Source of the DNA: an uncultured Rivibacter sp.
GTDB lineage: Bacteria; Pseudomonadota; Gammaproteobacteria; Burkholderiales; Burkholderiaceae
Length of the DNA stretch: 6,274 nucleotides
Assembly: GCA_946481025.1 (NCBI GenBank)
Contig: CAMLNA010000194.1
Span: 1 to 6,274 of the forward strand
Reading direction: 5' to 3'
The notes under the pieces were generated by a model. The model was not told the origin of the DNA. It saw only the letters and a list, made by a program, of their open reading frames with translations, and did no database searches. The position numbers and the translations under genes are program-made. This document shows positions 1 to 5,964 of the stretch, one piece after another. Numbering within the stretch: position 1 is the first letter of the stretch; each line of letters begins with the position of its first letter.

Positions 1-16
1 GTCGGCAATGCGCGTG

Positions 17-38
17 CCTTGCGGCGCGGCAGGCAAGG
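17..38 (-). repeat. Inverted repeat just past the nagR stop, possible weak terminator
   Basis: CCTTGC (17-22) and GCAAGG (33-38) pair perfectly around a 10-nt GC-rich loop, directly after the nagR stop codon (40-42) in its reading direction. No T-run follows on the minus strand, so it is at best an imperfect intrinsic terminator. Confidence 0.25.
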
Positions 39-39
39 G

Positions 40-987
40 TCAGTTGGCCTGCGGTTTCCCGGACCTCGAGATGCGCTGCGTCGTCTCGTCGGCGAACAGC
101 TCGAACACGATGCCGCGCAGCCAGCGGTTGGCCGGCGAGCGGTGGTACTTGGCGTGCCAGAAGACGTTGATCGCCACGTCGGGCAGCCGGGCCGGGTGCG
201 GCACCTTCACCAACCCGAAGGGCTCGATCAGCCGGTCGGCCAGGCGTTCGGGCACGGTGGTCACCAAGTCCGAGCTTCGCAGGATGTGGCCCACGCTCAC
301 GTAGTGCGGCACGGTGAGCCGCACGGTGCGTTCGATGCCGCTGCGCTGCAGCAGCTCGTCGAGCTTGCCGTGCCCGGTGCCGGCCGACACCACCACCAGG
401 TGTTCGGCCGCCGAATACTCGGCCAGCGACATCTTGCGCCGGGCGAGCCGGTGGCCTTCGCGCATCAGGCACACGTAGCTCTGGGTGAACAGCCGCCGCT
501 GGAAGAAGCCGGCCTTCAGCTGCGGCAGCAGGCCGATCGCCAGGTCCACCTTGCCCGACTCCAGCTCGTCGCGCAGGTTGACTGCGGTGTTGCGCACGGT
601 GCTGAGCGAGACCCCGGGCGCCTCCTGGTGCAGGCGCTCGATGAGTGCCGGCAGGAAATAGATCTCGCCGATGTCGGTCATGCCGATGGTGAAGGAGCGC
701 TTCGCGCTGGCCGGATCGAAGCTGGTGCGCTGGTTGACGCCGCTGTGGATCATGGCCAGCGCATAGCTCACCGATTCGGCGAGCTGGTCCGCATAGGGCG
801 TCGGTTCCATGCCCTTGGGCGTGCGCAGGAAGAGCTCGTCATCGAACAGCTTGCGCAGCTTGGCCAGCGAGTTGCTCACCGCCGGCTGCGAGATGCCCAG
901 GTTGTCGGCCACCTTCGAGACACGCCGCTCGACGAGCAGCTGGTTGAAGACCACCAGCAGGTTGAGATCGATTTCGTGCAGTTCCAT
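40..987 (-). CDS. nagR: LysR-type transcriptional regulator, NahR/NagR family (salicylate-responsive activator)
   Basis: The 315-residue product is a cytoplasmic DNA-binding regulator expected to activate the divergent catabolic operon when salicylate is bound. The N-terminus (MELHEIDLNLLVVFNQLL) closely resembles NahR of the naphthalene plasmids. A winged helix-turn-helix spans about residues 20-65 (VSKVADNLGISQPAVSNSL, then LFLRTPKGMEPTP). The effector domain opens with FTIGMTDIGEIYF (about 99-111) and ends with a NahR-like INVFWHAKYH segment. The start at 987 is chosen because GAGGAG lies 5 nt upstream and because NahR begins at this Met; an in-frame ATG at 1026 would add 13 residues and run into the operator palindrome. 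NahR as I recall it has about 300 residues, so the C-terminal tail here is slightly longer. The family assignment is strong; salicylate as the inducer is inferred from the family and from the neighbouring genes. Confidence 0.9.
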   Translation of the reverse strand: MELHEIDLNLLVVFNQLLVERRVSKVADNLGISQPAVSNSLAKLRKLFDDELFLRTPKGMEPTPYADQLAESVSYALAMIHSGVNQRTSFDPASAKRSFTIGMTDIGEIYFLPALIERLHQEAPGVSLSTVRNTAVNLRDELESGKVDLAIGLLPQLKAGFFQRRLFTQSYVCLMREGHRLARRKMSLAEYSAAEHLVVVSAGTGHGKLDELLQRSGIERTVRLTVPHYVSVGHILRSSDLVTTVPERLADRLIEPFGLVKVPHPARLPDVAINVFWHAKYHRSPANRWLRGIVFELFADETTQRISRSGKPQAN

Positions 988-992
988 GGGCG

Positions 993-998
993 CTCCTC
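993..998 (-). promoter_or_regulatory. Ribosome binding site of nagR
   Basis: On the minus strand the sequence reads GAGGAG, 5 nt before the ATG at 987. This strong Shine-Dalgarno decides the start in favour of 987 over the in-frame ATG at 1026. Confidence 0.8.
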
Positions 999-1007
999 GT
1001 GGGGTGA

Positions 1008-1027
1008 GGGTATCACTGGGTATCACT
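1008..1027. repeat. 10-bp exact tandem repeat giving an extra operator half-site
   Basis: GGGTATCACT occurs twice in direct succession (1008-1017 and 1018-1027). The second copy supplies the left arm of the operator palindrome. The first adds a third TATCACT half-site one helical turn away on the nagR side, which could extend or shift NagR binding. Confidence 0.7.
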
Positions 1028-1037
1028 GCGAGTGATA
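1021..1037. promoter_or_regulatory. LysR-type operator: perfect 7-bp palindrome in the divergent control region
   Basis: TATCACT-GCG-AGTGATA is a perfect inverted repeat. It contains the ATC-N9-GAT form of the LysR T-N11-A motif (T at 1023, A at 1035), the type described for NodD- and NahR-like regulators. Its position between nagR and nagAa is where NagR should bind. Its centre at 1029 lies 66 bp before the A of the nagAa ATG, which matches the roughly -65 placement known for NahR activation if transcription starts at or near that ATG. A candidate minus-strand promoter for nagR (TGATCA at 1069-1064, TATAGG at 1046-1041, 17-bp spacer, weak) would start transcription inside this palindrome, as is common for autorepressing LysR genes. 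The palindrome is seen directly; its use as the NagR site is inferred. Confidence 0.75.
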
Positions 1038-1058
1038 CGGCCTATATCCGCAATCCCA

Positions 1059-1087
1059 TTGGCTGATCACGCGGCGGCGCCGATCAT
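1059..1087 (+). promoter_or_regulatory. Candidate promoter of the nagAa operon
   Basis: TTGGCT (1059-1064) and GATCAT (1082-1087) are separated by 17 bp and each matches the sigma-70 consensus at 4 of 6 positions. Transcription would start around 1094-1095, that is, at the nagAa ATG. The weak match is typical of a promoter needing an activator, and the operator centre falls at about -66 from this start. An alternative -10 is TATATC at 1043-1048, but it would lie almost against the operator. This is inference from spacing; no mapped start is available. Confidence 0.35.
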
Positions 1088-1094
1088 GCGCCGC
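1074..1094 (+). repeat. 7-bp GC-rich inverted repeat abutting the nagAa start codon
   Basis: GCGGCGC, a 7-nt loop CGATCAT, then GCGCCGC form a perfect inverted repeat whose last base directly precedes the ATG at 1095. It occupies the place where a Shine-Dalgarno would be expected, and none is visible. If the transcript begins upstream, this would be a stable hairpin touching the start codon. If it begins at 1095, it is only a DNA palindrome overlapping the -10 region. Confidence 0.6.
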
Positions 1095-2078
1095 ATGGAA
1101 GTGCTGATCCAACCGCTGCGCAAGGTCATCGAGGTGGAGCCGGGGGCCAACCTGCTCGAGGCGCTGCGCGGCGCCCAGGTGCCCATGTCGTACAGCTGCA
1201 TGGCCGGGCGCTGCGGCACCTGCCGCTGCCGCGTGACCGACGGCGAAGTGCTGGACTCGGGCCGGCCGCAGCAGAACCCGCTCGACGGCCGCGACGCCTA
1301 CGTGCTGGCCTGCCAGACCTTCCTCACCCAGCCTTGCACGATCGAGATCCCGGAGCCCGACGAAGTGGTGGTGCACCCCGCCCGCATCGTGAAGGCCACG
1401 GTGCAGGCGGTCGAGACGCTCACGCACGACATCAGGCGCGTGGTGCTCAGGCCGGCGAAGCCGATCGAGTTCTCCCCGGGCCAGTATGCGCAGCTGCAGT
1501 TCACGCCCGAGCACGTGCGGCCGTATTCGATGGCCGGACTGCCGGGGGATGGCACCCTGGAGTTCCACGTGCGCATCGTTCCGGGCGGGCGGGTCTCGGG
1601 CTACATCGCCAACGCGCTGAAGCCGGGCGACCCGGTGCGGGTCAGCGGGCCGCTGGGCACCGCCTACCTGCGCCGCAAGCACGAGGGGCCGATGCTGTGC
1701 GTGGCCGGCGGCACCGGGCTCGCCCCCATCCTGTCGATCCTTCGCGGCGCCGTGGCCGGGGGCATGCGCAACCCCATACACCTGTATGTCGGCGCGCGTT
1801 CGCCGCGCGACGTGTACGGCCTCGACTGGCTCCTCGAGATCGAGCGCAGCCACCCGGCGGTGAAGCTGCACGTGGTGCTCACCTCGGGCGCGGATGCGCG
1901 CGGGCAGCGTGGCGGCCTCGTCACGGAAGCCATCGCGCAGGACCTCGGTCACCTCGAAGGCTGGCGCGCCTACCTGTGCGGCTCGCCGCCCATGGTGGAA
2001 GCCGCCACGGTGCTCGCGCGTGCGAAGGGCATCGACCCCGCCGGCATCTACGCCGACGCCTTCTATACCCAACCTTGA
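1095..2078 (+). CDS. nagAa: Ferredoxin reductase of the salicylate 5-hydroxylase system (2Fe-2S / FAD / NAD(P)H)
   Basis: The 327-residue flavoprotein moves electrons from NAD(P)H to the Rieske ferredoxin encoded further down. It has the NahAa/NagAa order: an N-terminal plant-type [2Fe-2S] domain with ligands C35, C40, C43 and C73 (SCMAGRCGTCRC then VLACQ), an FAD-binding barrel with RPYSMAG (142-148) and VPGGRVSGYI (162-171), and a nucleotide-binding domain with GGTGLAP (205-211) and CGSPPMVEA (295-303). The C-terminus (IYADAFY) is also NahAa-like. The ATG at 1095 gives MEVLIQPL, matching the MELLIQP start of the family. In-frame alternatives at 1086 (ATG) and 1032 (GTG) add residues that do not fit the family, and the latter starts inside the operator. 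No Shine-Dalgarno is visible, unlike every other gene here. It is the first gene of the operon, and 11 nt separate it from nagI. Confidence 0.93.
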   Translation: MEVLIQPLRKVIEVEPGANLLEALRGAQVPMSYSCMAGRCGTCRCRVTDGEVLDSGRPQQNPLDGRDAYVLACQTFLTQPCTIEIPEPDEVVVHPARIVKATVQAVETLTHDIRRVVLRPAKPIEFSPGQYAQLQFTPEHVRPYSMAGLPGDGTLEFHVRIVPGGRVSGYIANALKPGDPVRVSGPLGTAYLRRKHEGPMLCVAGGTGLAPILSILRGAVAGGMRNPIHLYVGARSPRDVYGLDWLLEIERSHPAVKLHVVLTSGADARGQRGGLVTEAIAQDLGHLEGWRAYLCGSPPMVEAATVLARAKGIDPAGIYADAFYTQP

Positions 2079-2083
2079 AGGAG
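2078..2083 (+). promoter_or_regulatory. Ribosome binding site deciding the TTG start of nagI
   Basis: AAGGAG begins in the last base of the nagAa stop codon and ends 6 nt before the TTG at 2090. No ATG or GTG lies at a sensible distance in the reading frame, so this site fixes the unusual start. Confidence 0.75.
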
Positions 2084-2089
2084 CCTTCC

Positions 2090-3115
2090 TTGCAAGCCGC
2101 TCAAGACCGTGCCGCCTACTACGAGCGCATCGGCGCGAAGCACCTGACGCCGCTGTGGGAAGTGCTGCACGCGCTGGTGCCGCGCGAGCCGCGCTCGCCG
2201 GTGCAGGCCCACCTGTGGCGCTATGCCGAGCTGCGCGAGCAGGTGCTCGAGGCGGGGCGTCTCATCACCGCCGAAGAGGCGGAGCGCCGCGTGCTCATCC
2301 TGGAGAACCCGGCGCTGCGCGGGCAGTCGTGCATCACGCAGAGCCTGTATGCGGGGCTGCAGCTCATCCTGCCCGGCGAGGTGGCGCCTGCGCACCGGCA
2401 CACGCAGTCCGCCTTGCGGCTGGTGCTGGACGGCGAGGGCGCCTACACCGCGGTGGATGGCGAGCGCACGACCATGCGCCGCGGCGACTTCATCATCACG
2501 CCGGCGTGGACCTGGCATGACCATGGCAACCCGGGCCGGGAGCCGGTGGTCTGGCTCGACGGCCTGGACATCCCGACCGTTCGTTTCCTCGACGCGGGCT
2601 TCTCCGAGAAGGGCGAGCAGTCCGCGCAGCAACCGCTGCGGCCCGAGGGCGACGCGCTGGCGCGTTATGGCGCGAACATGGTGCCCGTCGACTACGCGCC
2701 GCGACCGGCTGATCCGACCCGTGTGTTCGTCTATCCGTTCGAACGCACGCGCGCCTCGCTGCAGGCCCTTGCCGGCGGCACGCCGGACCCGCACCACGGG
2801 TTCAAGCTGCGCTACGTGAACCCCGCGACGGGCGCATCGCCCATGCCGACCATCGGCGCTTTCGCCCAATGGCTGCCCGCGGGCTTCGAGGCGCGGCCGC
2901 TTCGCTCCACCGACAGCACGGTGCACGTGTGCCTGCAGGGCGGCGGCGAGGTGCAGGTCGCTGAACACGGCTGGCGCTTCGAGGAGAACGACGTGTTCGT
3001 CGTCCCGTCGTGGCAGGCCCTGCAGCTGCATGCCGACCGCGACACCCTGCTGTTCAGCTTTTCTGACCGCCCGGTGCAGCAGGCGCTCGGCCTGTGGCGT
3101 GAGCAGCGCCAGTGA
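2090..3115 (+). CDS. nagI: Gentisate 1,2-dioxygenase (bicupin, Fe(II))
   Basis: The 341-residue cytoplasmic enzyme cleaves the gentisate ring between C1 and C2 with O2 to give maleylpyruvate. The N-terminal cupin carries the iron site: HRH with H102 and H104, and H143 in the segment WTWHDHGN, within QSALRLVLDGEGAYTAVDGE...MRRGDFIITP. The spacing matches the two close histidines and one distant histidine of characterised gentisate dioxygenases. The C-terminal half holds a second cupin fold (about VHVCLQGGGEVQV...FEENDVFVVPSW) without a complete metal-ligand set, as is usual for the family. Length is at the short end of the family range. The start is TTG with an AAGGAG 6 nt upstream; the in-frame TTG at 2075 overlaps that site. 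Related enzymes can use salicylate or substituted gentisates, but the salicylate 5-hydroxylase in the same operon makes gentisate the likely substrate. Confidence 0.92.
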   Translation: MQAAQDRAAYYERIGAKHLTPLWEVLHALVPREPRSPVQAHLWRYAELREQVLEAGRLITAEEAERRVLILENPALRGQSCITQSLYAGLQLILPGEVAPAHRHTQSALRLVLDGEGAYTAVDGERTTMRRGDFIITPAWTWHDHGNPGREPVVWLDGLDIPTVRFLDAGFSEKGEQSAQQPLRPEGDALARYGANMVPVDYAPRPADPTRVFVYPFERTRASLQALAGGTPDPHHGFKLRYVNPATGASPMPTIGAFAQWLPAGFEARPLRSTDSTVHVCLQGGGEVQVAEHGWRFEENDVFVVPSWQALQLHADRDTLLFSFSDRPVQQALGLWREQRQ

Positions 3116-3144
3116 CATCCATTCCCGAAGAAGGACGACCCACC

Positions 3145-3840
3145 ATGAAACTCGCCATCGAGGCTCCTGCGCTCCACACGCTTTCCGTCGCCGGCCGCGA
3201 CGAGCGCTTTCCCGTCAACCGCGTCTTCTGCGTGGGCCGCAACTACGCCGCGCATGCCCGCGAGATGGGCAAGGACCCGGACCGCGAGCCGCCGTTCTTC
3301 TTCATGAAGCCGGCGTCGGCGGTGGTGGATGCGGCGCGGCCGGCGAGCGTGCCATATCCGTCCCACACGAAGAACTTCCACCACGAGGTCGAGCTGGTCG
3401 TGGCCTTGCACACGGGGGGGCGCAACATCGCCGCGGCGGATGCATTGGGGCACGTCTACGGCTATGCGGTCGGACTGGACATGACCCGGCGCGACCTGCA
3501 ACTGGAGGCGCGCGACAAGGGCCGGCCGTGGGAGTTCGGCAAGTCGTTCACCGGCTCGGCGCCCATCGGCTCCCTGCACCGTGCGGCCGATGTCGGCCAC
3601 CCGGCGTCGGCCACGATCTCTCTGCAGGTCAATGGCCAGCCGCGCCAGTCGTCCGACATCGCCAAGCTGATCTGGTCGGTGGCCGAATGCATCGCGGTGC
3701 TGTCGGAGTACGAGGCCCTGGAGCCCGGCGACCTCATCATGACCGGCACGCCCGAGGGGGTGAACGCGGTGGTGGCCGGCGACCTGATGCAAGGCGCGAT
3801 TGCCGGGCTGGGCGCGATCGAGGTTCGTGTCGATGGCTGA
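3145..3840 (+). CDS. nagK: Fumarylpyruvate hydrolase (FAH family)
   Basis: The 231-residue protein belongs to the fumarylacetoacetase-like hydrolases. It should split fumarylpyruvate into fumarate and pyruvate, the last step of the gentisate route. Visible family marks are VGRNYAAHAREMG (30-42), PPFFFMKP (49-56), the divalent-metal ligands E81 and E83 in HHEVELVV together with D112 in GYAVGLDMTRRD, the active-site K133 region (WEFGKSFTGSAP), and TGTPEGV (200-206). The length fits single-domain bacterial members. The ATG at 3145 has AAGGA 9 nt upstream and gives the expected N-terminus; a frame opening at 3112 overlaps the nagI stop and is less likely. It lies 29 nt after nagI. FAH members vary in substrate and some cleave maleylpyruvate directly, so the exact substrate rests on context. 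A run of seven G at 3414-3420 lies within the gene. Confidence 0.9.
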   Translation: MKLAIEAPALHTLSVAGRDERFPVNRVFCVGRNYAAHAREMGKDPDREPPFFFMKPASAVVDAARPASVPYPSHTKNFHHEVELVVALHTGGRNIAAADALGHVYGYAVGLDMTRRDLQLEARDKGRPWEFGKSFTGSAPIGSLHRAADVGHPASATISLQVNGQPRQSSDIAKLIWSVAECIAVLSEYEALEPGDLIMTGTPEGVNAVVAGDLMQGAIAGLGAIEVRVDG

Positions 3841-3857
3841 CCCGGGCCGGGCAACAC

Positions 3858-3865
3858 AGAGGAGA
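3858..3865 (+). promoter_or_regulatory. Ribosome binding site of nagG
   Basis: AGAGGAGA sits 5 nt before the ATG at 3871. It supports that start and suggests strong translation of the oxygenase. Confidence 0.7.
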
Positions 3866-3870
3866 CCCGC

Positions 3871-5130
3871 ATGAACCCCACGTCCACCGTCTTTCCGATC
3901 GTGCCGCACTGGGAAGGCGACGGCACGCACCGCATTCCCTTCCTCGCCTACACCAGCGACGAGCTGTACCGGCGCGAGCTCGAACGCTTCTTCTACAAGG
4001 GCCACTGGTGCTACGTCGGGCTGGAGGCCGAGGTGCCGAACCCCGGTGACTTCAAACGCACGGTGATCGGCGAACGCTCGGTGATCCTGGTGCGCGACGC
4101 GGACGGCGCCATCCACGTGGTCGAGAACGTGTGTGCGCACCGGGGCATGCGCTTCTGCCGCGAGCGGCACGGCAACCGCAAGGAGTTCGTCTGCCCTTAC
4201 CACCAGTGGAGCTACACGCTCAAGGGCGACCTGCAGGGTGTGCCGTTCCGGCGCGGCGTGAAGCAGGACGGACAGGTGCACGGCGGCATGCCGGCCGATT
4301 TCAAGACGCAGGACCACGGCCTCACCAGGCTCGAGGTCGCCGTGCGCGGCGGCGTGGTGTTCGCCTCGTTCGACCCGGACGTGGAGCCCCTCGAGGCGTA
4401 CCTGGGCCCCGCGATCCTGGGCTACTTCGATCGCCTCTTCAACGGCCGCCGGCTGAAGATCCTGGGCTACAACCGCCAGCGCATCCCGGGCAACTGGAAG
4501 CTGATGCAGGAGAACATCAAGGACCCGTACCACCCGGGCCTGCTGCACACCTGGTTCGTCACCTTCGGCCTCTGGCGCGCCGACAACAAGTCGCAGCTGC
4601 GCATGGACGATCGCCACCGCCACGCCGCGATGATTTCCACGCGCGGCAGCGCCGGCAAGTCCGAACAAGTGACCCAGGTGTCGAGCTTCAAGGAAAGCAT
4701 GCAGCTCAACGACCCCAGCTTCCTCGACATCGTGCCGGAGCCCTGGTGGGGCGGCCCCACCGCGGTGATGACCACCATCTTCCCGAGCGTGATCCTGCAG
4801 CAGCAGGTCAACAGCGTGAGCACGCGCCACATCCAGCCCAACGGACATGGCAGCTTCGACTTCGTGTGGACGCATTTCGGGTTCGAGGACGACGACGAGG
4901 CCATGACGCAGCGGCGCCTGCGCCAGGCCAACCTGTTCGGACCGGCCGGCTTCGTGTCGGCCGACGACGGCGAGGTGATCGAGTTCTCGCAGCAGGCCTT
5001 CGAGAGCAAGCCGTTCCACCGCACGCTGGCCGAGCTGGGCGGCCGCGAGGTCGAGGACACCGAGCACATGGTCACCGAGACGCTGATACGCGGCATGTAC
5101 CGCTACTGGCGCGACGTGATGGAAGCGTGA
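3871..5130 (+). CDS. nagG: Salicylate 5-hydroxylase, large (alpha) oxygenase subunit
   Basis: The 419-residue Rieske non-heme iron oxygenase subunit hydroxylates salicylate at C5 to gentisate, using electrons delivered by NagAa and NagAb. The Rieske [2Fe-2S] motif is C88-x-H90-x17-C108-x2-H111 (CAHRGMRF...CPYHQW). The mononuclear iron site is D218-x2-H221-x4-H226 in [14 protein letters not shown], with the carboxylate ligand probably D365 or D366 in [14 protein letters not shown]. Long stretches (for example [20 protein letters not shown] and [15 protein letters not shown]) agree with NagG of Ralstonia sp. U2 as I recall it, and length is close to that protein. NagG performs monohydroxylation although it belongs to the ring-hydroxylating dioxygenases. 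It follows nagK by 30 nt. An 11-bp tandem repeat covers its last codons and stop. Substituted salicylates are possible alternative substrates. Confidence 0.94.
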   Translation: MNPTSTVFPIVPHWEGDGTHRIPFLAYTSDELYRRELERFFYKGHWCYVGLEAEVPNPGDFKRTVIGERSVILVRDADGAIHVVENVCAHRGMRFCRERHGNRKEFVCPYHQWSYTLKGDLQGVPFRRGVKQDGQVHGGMPADFKTQDHGLTRLEVAVRGGVVFASFDPDVEPLEAYLGPAILGYFDRLFNGRRLKILGYNRQRIPGNWKLMQENIKDPYHPGLLHTWFVTFGLWRADNKSQLRMDDRHRHAAMISTRGSAGKSEQVTQVSSFKESMQLNDPSFLDIVPEPWWGGPTAVMTTIFPSVILQQQVNSVSTRHIQPNGHGSFDFVWTHFGFEDDDEAMTQRRLRQANLFGPAGFVSADDGEVIEFSQQAFESKPFHRTLAELGGREVEDTEHMVTETLIRGMYRYWRDVMEA

Positions 5131-5137
5131 TGGAGGC
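5116..5137 (+). repeat. 11-bp near-perfect tandem duplication at the nagG/nagH junction
   Basis: GTGATGGAAGC (5116-5126) is followed directly by GTGATGGAGGC (5127-5137), a 10 of 11 match. The second copy carries the nagG stop codon, a possible early nagH ATG (5130) and the GGAGG used by nagH. Confidence 0.75.
5132..5136 (+). promoter_or_regulatory. Ribosome binding site deciding the nagH start
   Basis: GGAGG lies 8 nt before the ATG at 5145. This favours 5145 over the in-frame ATG at 5130, which overlaps the nagG stop (TGATG) but has only a weak purine stretch upstream. Confidence 0.65.
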
Positions 5138-5144
5138 AGGGGCG

Positions 5145-5627
5145 ATGGCAACGAACCTCAACTTCGAAGACTGGCTCGCGCTGACCCAGCTCTATGCCGA
5201 CTATGCGAGCGCCGTCGATTCCGGCCAGTGGGACCTGTGGCCCGAGTTCTTCACGGACGAATGCGTGTACCGGCTGCAGCCGCGCGAGAACCACGAACGC
5301 GGCTTCCCGCTGGCCACGCTGTCGTTCACCAGCAAGGGGATGCTGAAGGACCGGGTCTACGGCATCAAGGAGACGCTGTTCCACGACCCGTACTACCAGC
5401 GGCACGTGGTGGGCACGCCGGTGGTGCGCAGCGTCGAGCCCGGGCGCCTGAAGTGCGAGGCGAACTACGCGGTGCTGCGCACCAAGCTGTCGGATGCGTC
5501 CACGGTGTTCAACGTGGGCCGCTACATCGACACCGTGGTGCGCACGCCGCAAGGCCTGAAGTTCGCGTCGCGCGAGTGCATCTACGACAGCGAAATGATC
5601 CCCAACTCGATCATCTATCCCATCTGA
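5145..5627 (+). CDS. nagH: Salicylate 5-hydroxylase, small (beta) oxygenase subunit
   Basis: The 160-residue protein is the structural beta subunit that assembles with NagG; it binds no cofactor. It has the NTF2-like/SnoaL-type fold pattern of the ring-hydroxylating beta family: an N-terminal helical part ([30 protein letters not shown]), then strands including [29 protein letters not shown] and a C-terminal [21 protein letters not shown]. The length is typical of NagH and shorter than most dioxygenase beta subunits (about 180-195). The start at 5145 is preferred because of the GGAGG upstream; starting at 5130 would add MEAGA. It lies 14 nt after nagG and 8 nt before the ferredoxin gene, consistent with coupled translation of equal amounts of subunits. 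Confidence 0.92.
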   Translation: MATNLNFEDWLALTQLYADYASAVDSGQWDLWPEFFTDECVYRLQPRENHERGFPLATLSFTSKGMLKDRVYGIKETLFHDPYYQRHVVGTPVVRSVEPGRLKCEANYAVLRTKLSDASTVFNVGRYIDTVVRTPQGLKFASRECIYDSEMIPNSIIYPI

Positions 5628-5635
5628 GGCCGACC

Positions 5636-5953
5636 ATGAGCGACACGAACTGGGTCGACGCCCTGTCGGCCGACGACCTGCCCGACGACGACGTGATCGG
5701 CGTGCTGGTCGAGGGGCGCGACATCGCCGTCTACACCGCGTCCGGCGAGGTGTACGCGACCGACAACGTCTGCACCCACGGCCAGGCCCGGCTTTGCGAC
5801 GGCTTCCTCGACGGGCACGAGATCGAATGCCCGCTGCACCAGGGCAAGTTCGACGTGCGCGACGGCCGGCCGCTGTGCGAGCCGGTCACCGATGCGCTGC
5901 GCAGCTACCCGGTCCGCATCGAGGGGCGGCGCGTCTACATACGACTCGACTGA
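5636..5953 (+). CDS. nagAb: Rieske [2Fe-2S] ferredoxin of the salicylate 5-hydroxylase system
   Basis: The 105-residue soluble ferredoxin carries electrons from the NagAa reductase to the Rieske centre of NagG. The cluster ligands are C46-x-H48 and C65-x2-H68 (CTHGQARL...[10 protein letters not shown]), separated by 16 residues as in NahAb-type ferredoxins. The flanking sequences ([40 protein letters not shown]) match that group along their full length. There is no signal peptide. The ATG at 5636 has TGAGG, which overlaps the nagH stop codon, 6 nt upstream. Placement straight after nagGH with no naphthalene-dioxygenase genes following suggests that it serves only this hydroxylase, unlike in Ralstonia U2, where it is shared. 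Confidence 0.95.
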   Translation: MSDTNWVDALSADDLPDDDVIGVLVEGRDIAVYTASGEVYATDNVCTHGQARLCDGFLDGHEIECPLHQGKFDVRDGRPLCEPVTDALRSYPVRIEGRRVYIRLD

Positions 5954-5958
5954 AGGAG
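5953..5958 (+). promoter_or_regulatory. Ribosome binding site of the substrate-binding protein gene
   Basis: AAGGAG overlaps the nagAb stop by one base and lies 6 nt before the ATG at 5965. It fixes the start of the partial gene and links it to the operon. Confidence 0.7.
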
Positions 5959-5964
5959 ACAGAC

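Noticed and set aside
19..1035. A 338-codon plus-strand open frame opposite nagR
   Set aside because: It overlaps a convincing NahR-like regulator on the other strand, and its product has only compositional bias (many H, Q, A and R).
1023..2072. A 349-codon minus-strand open frame opposite nagAa
   Set aside because: It is antisense to the well-supported reductase, is rich in His/Arg/Ala, and shows no domain. The same reasoning applies to the frame at 2063-3118 opposite nagI.
3841..3851. GC-rich inverted repeat CCCG-GGC-CGGG after nagK, considered as a terminator
   Set aside because: The stem is only 4 bp and no T-run follows; the next gene starts 30 nt after nagK with a strong ribosome site, so read-through is expected.
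4131..5144. A long upstream extension of the nagH frame inside nagG
   Set aside because: The extension is out-of-frame translation of nagG; family length and the GGAGG site place the real start at 5145.
2812..5151. A 779-codon open frame on the minus strand opposite nagI, nagK and nagG
   Set aside because: It lies antisense to genes with clear catalytic motifs, its translation is low-complexity and rich in H, R, A, V and L with no recognisable domain, and high GC content makes such shadow frames common.
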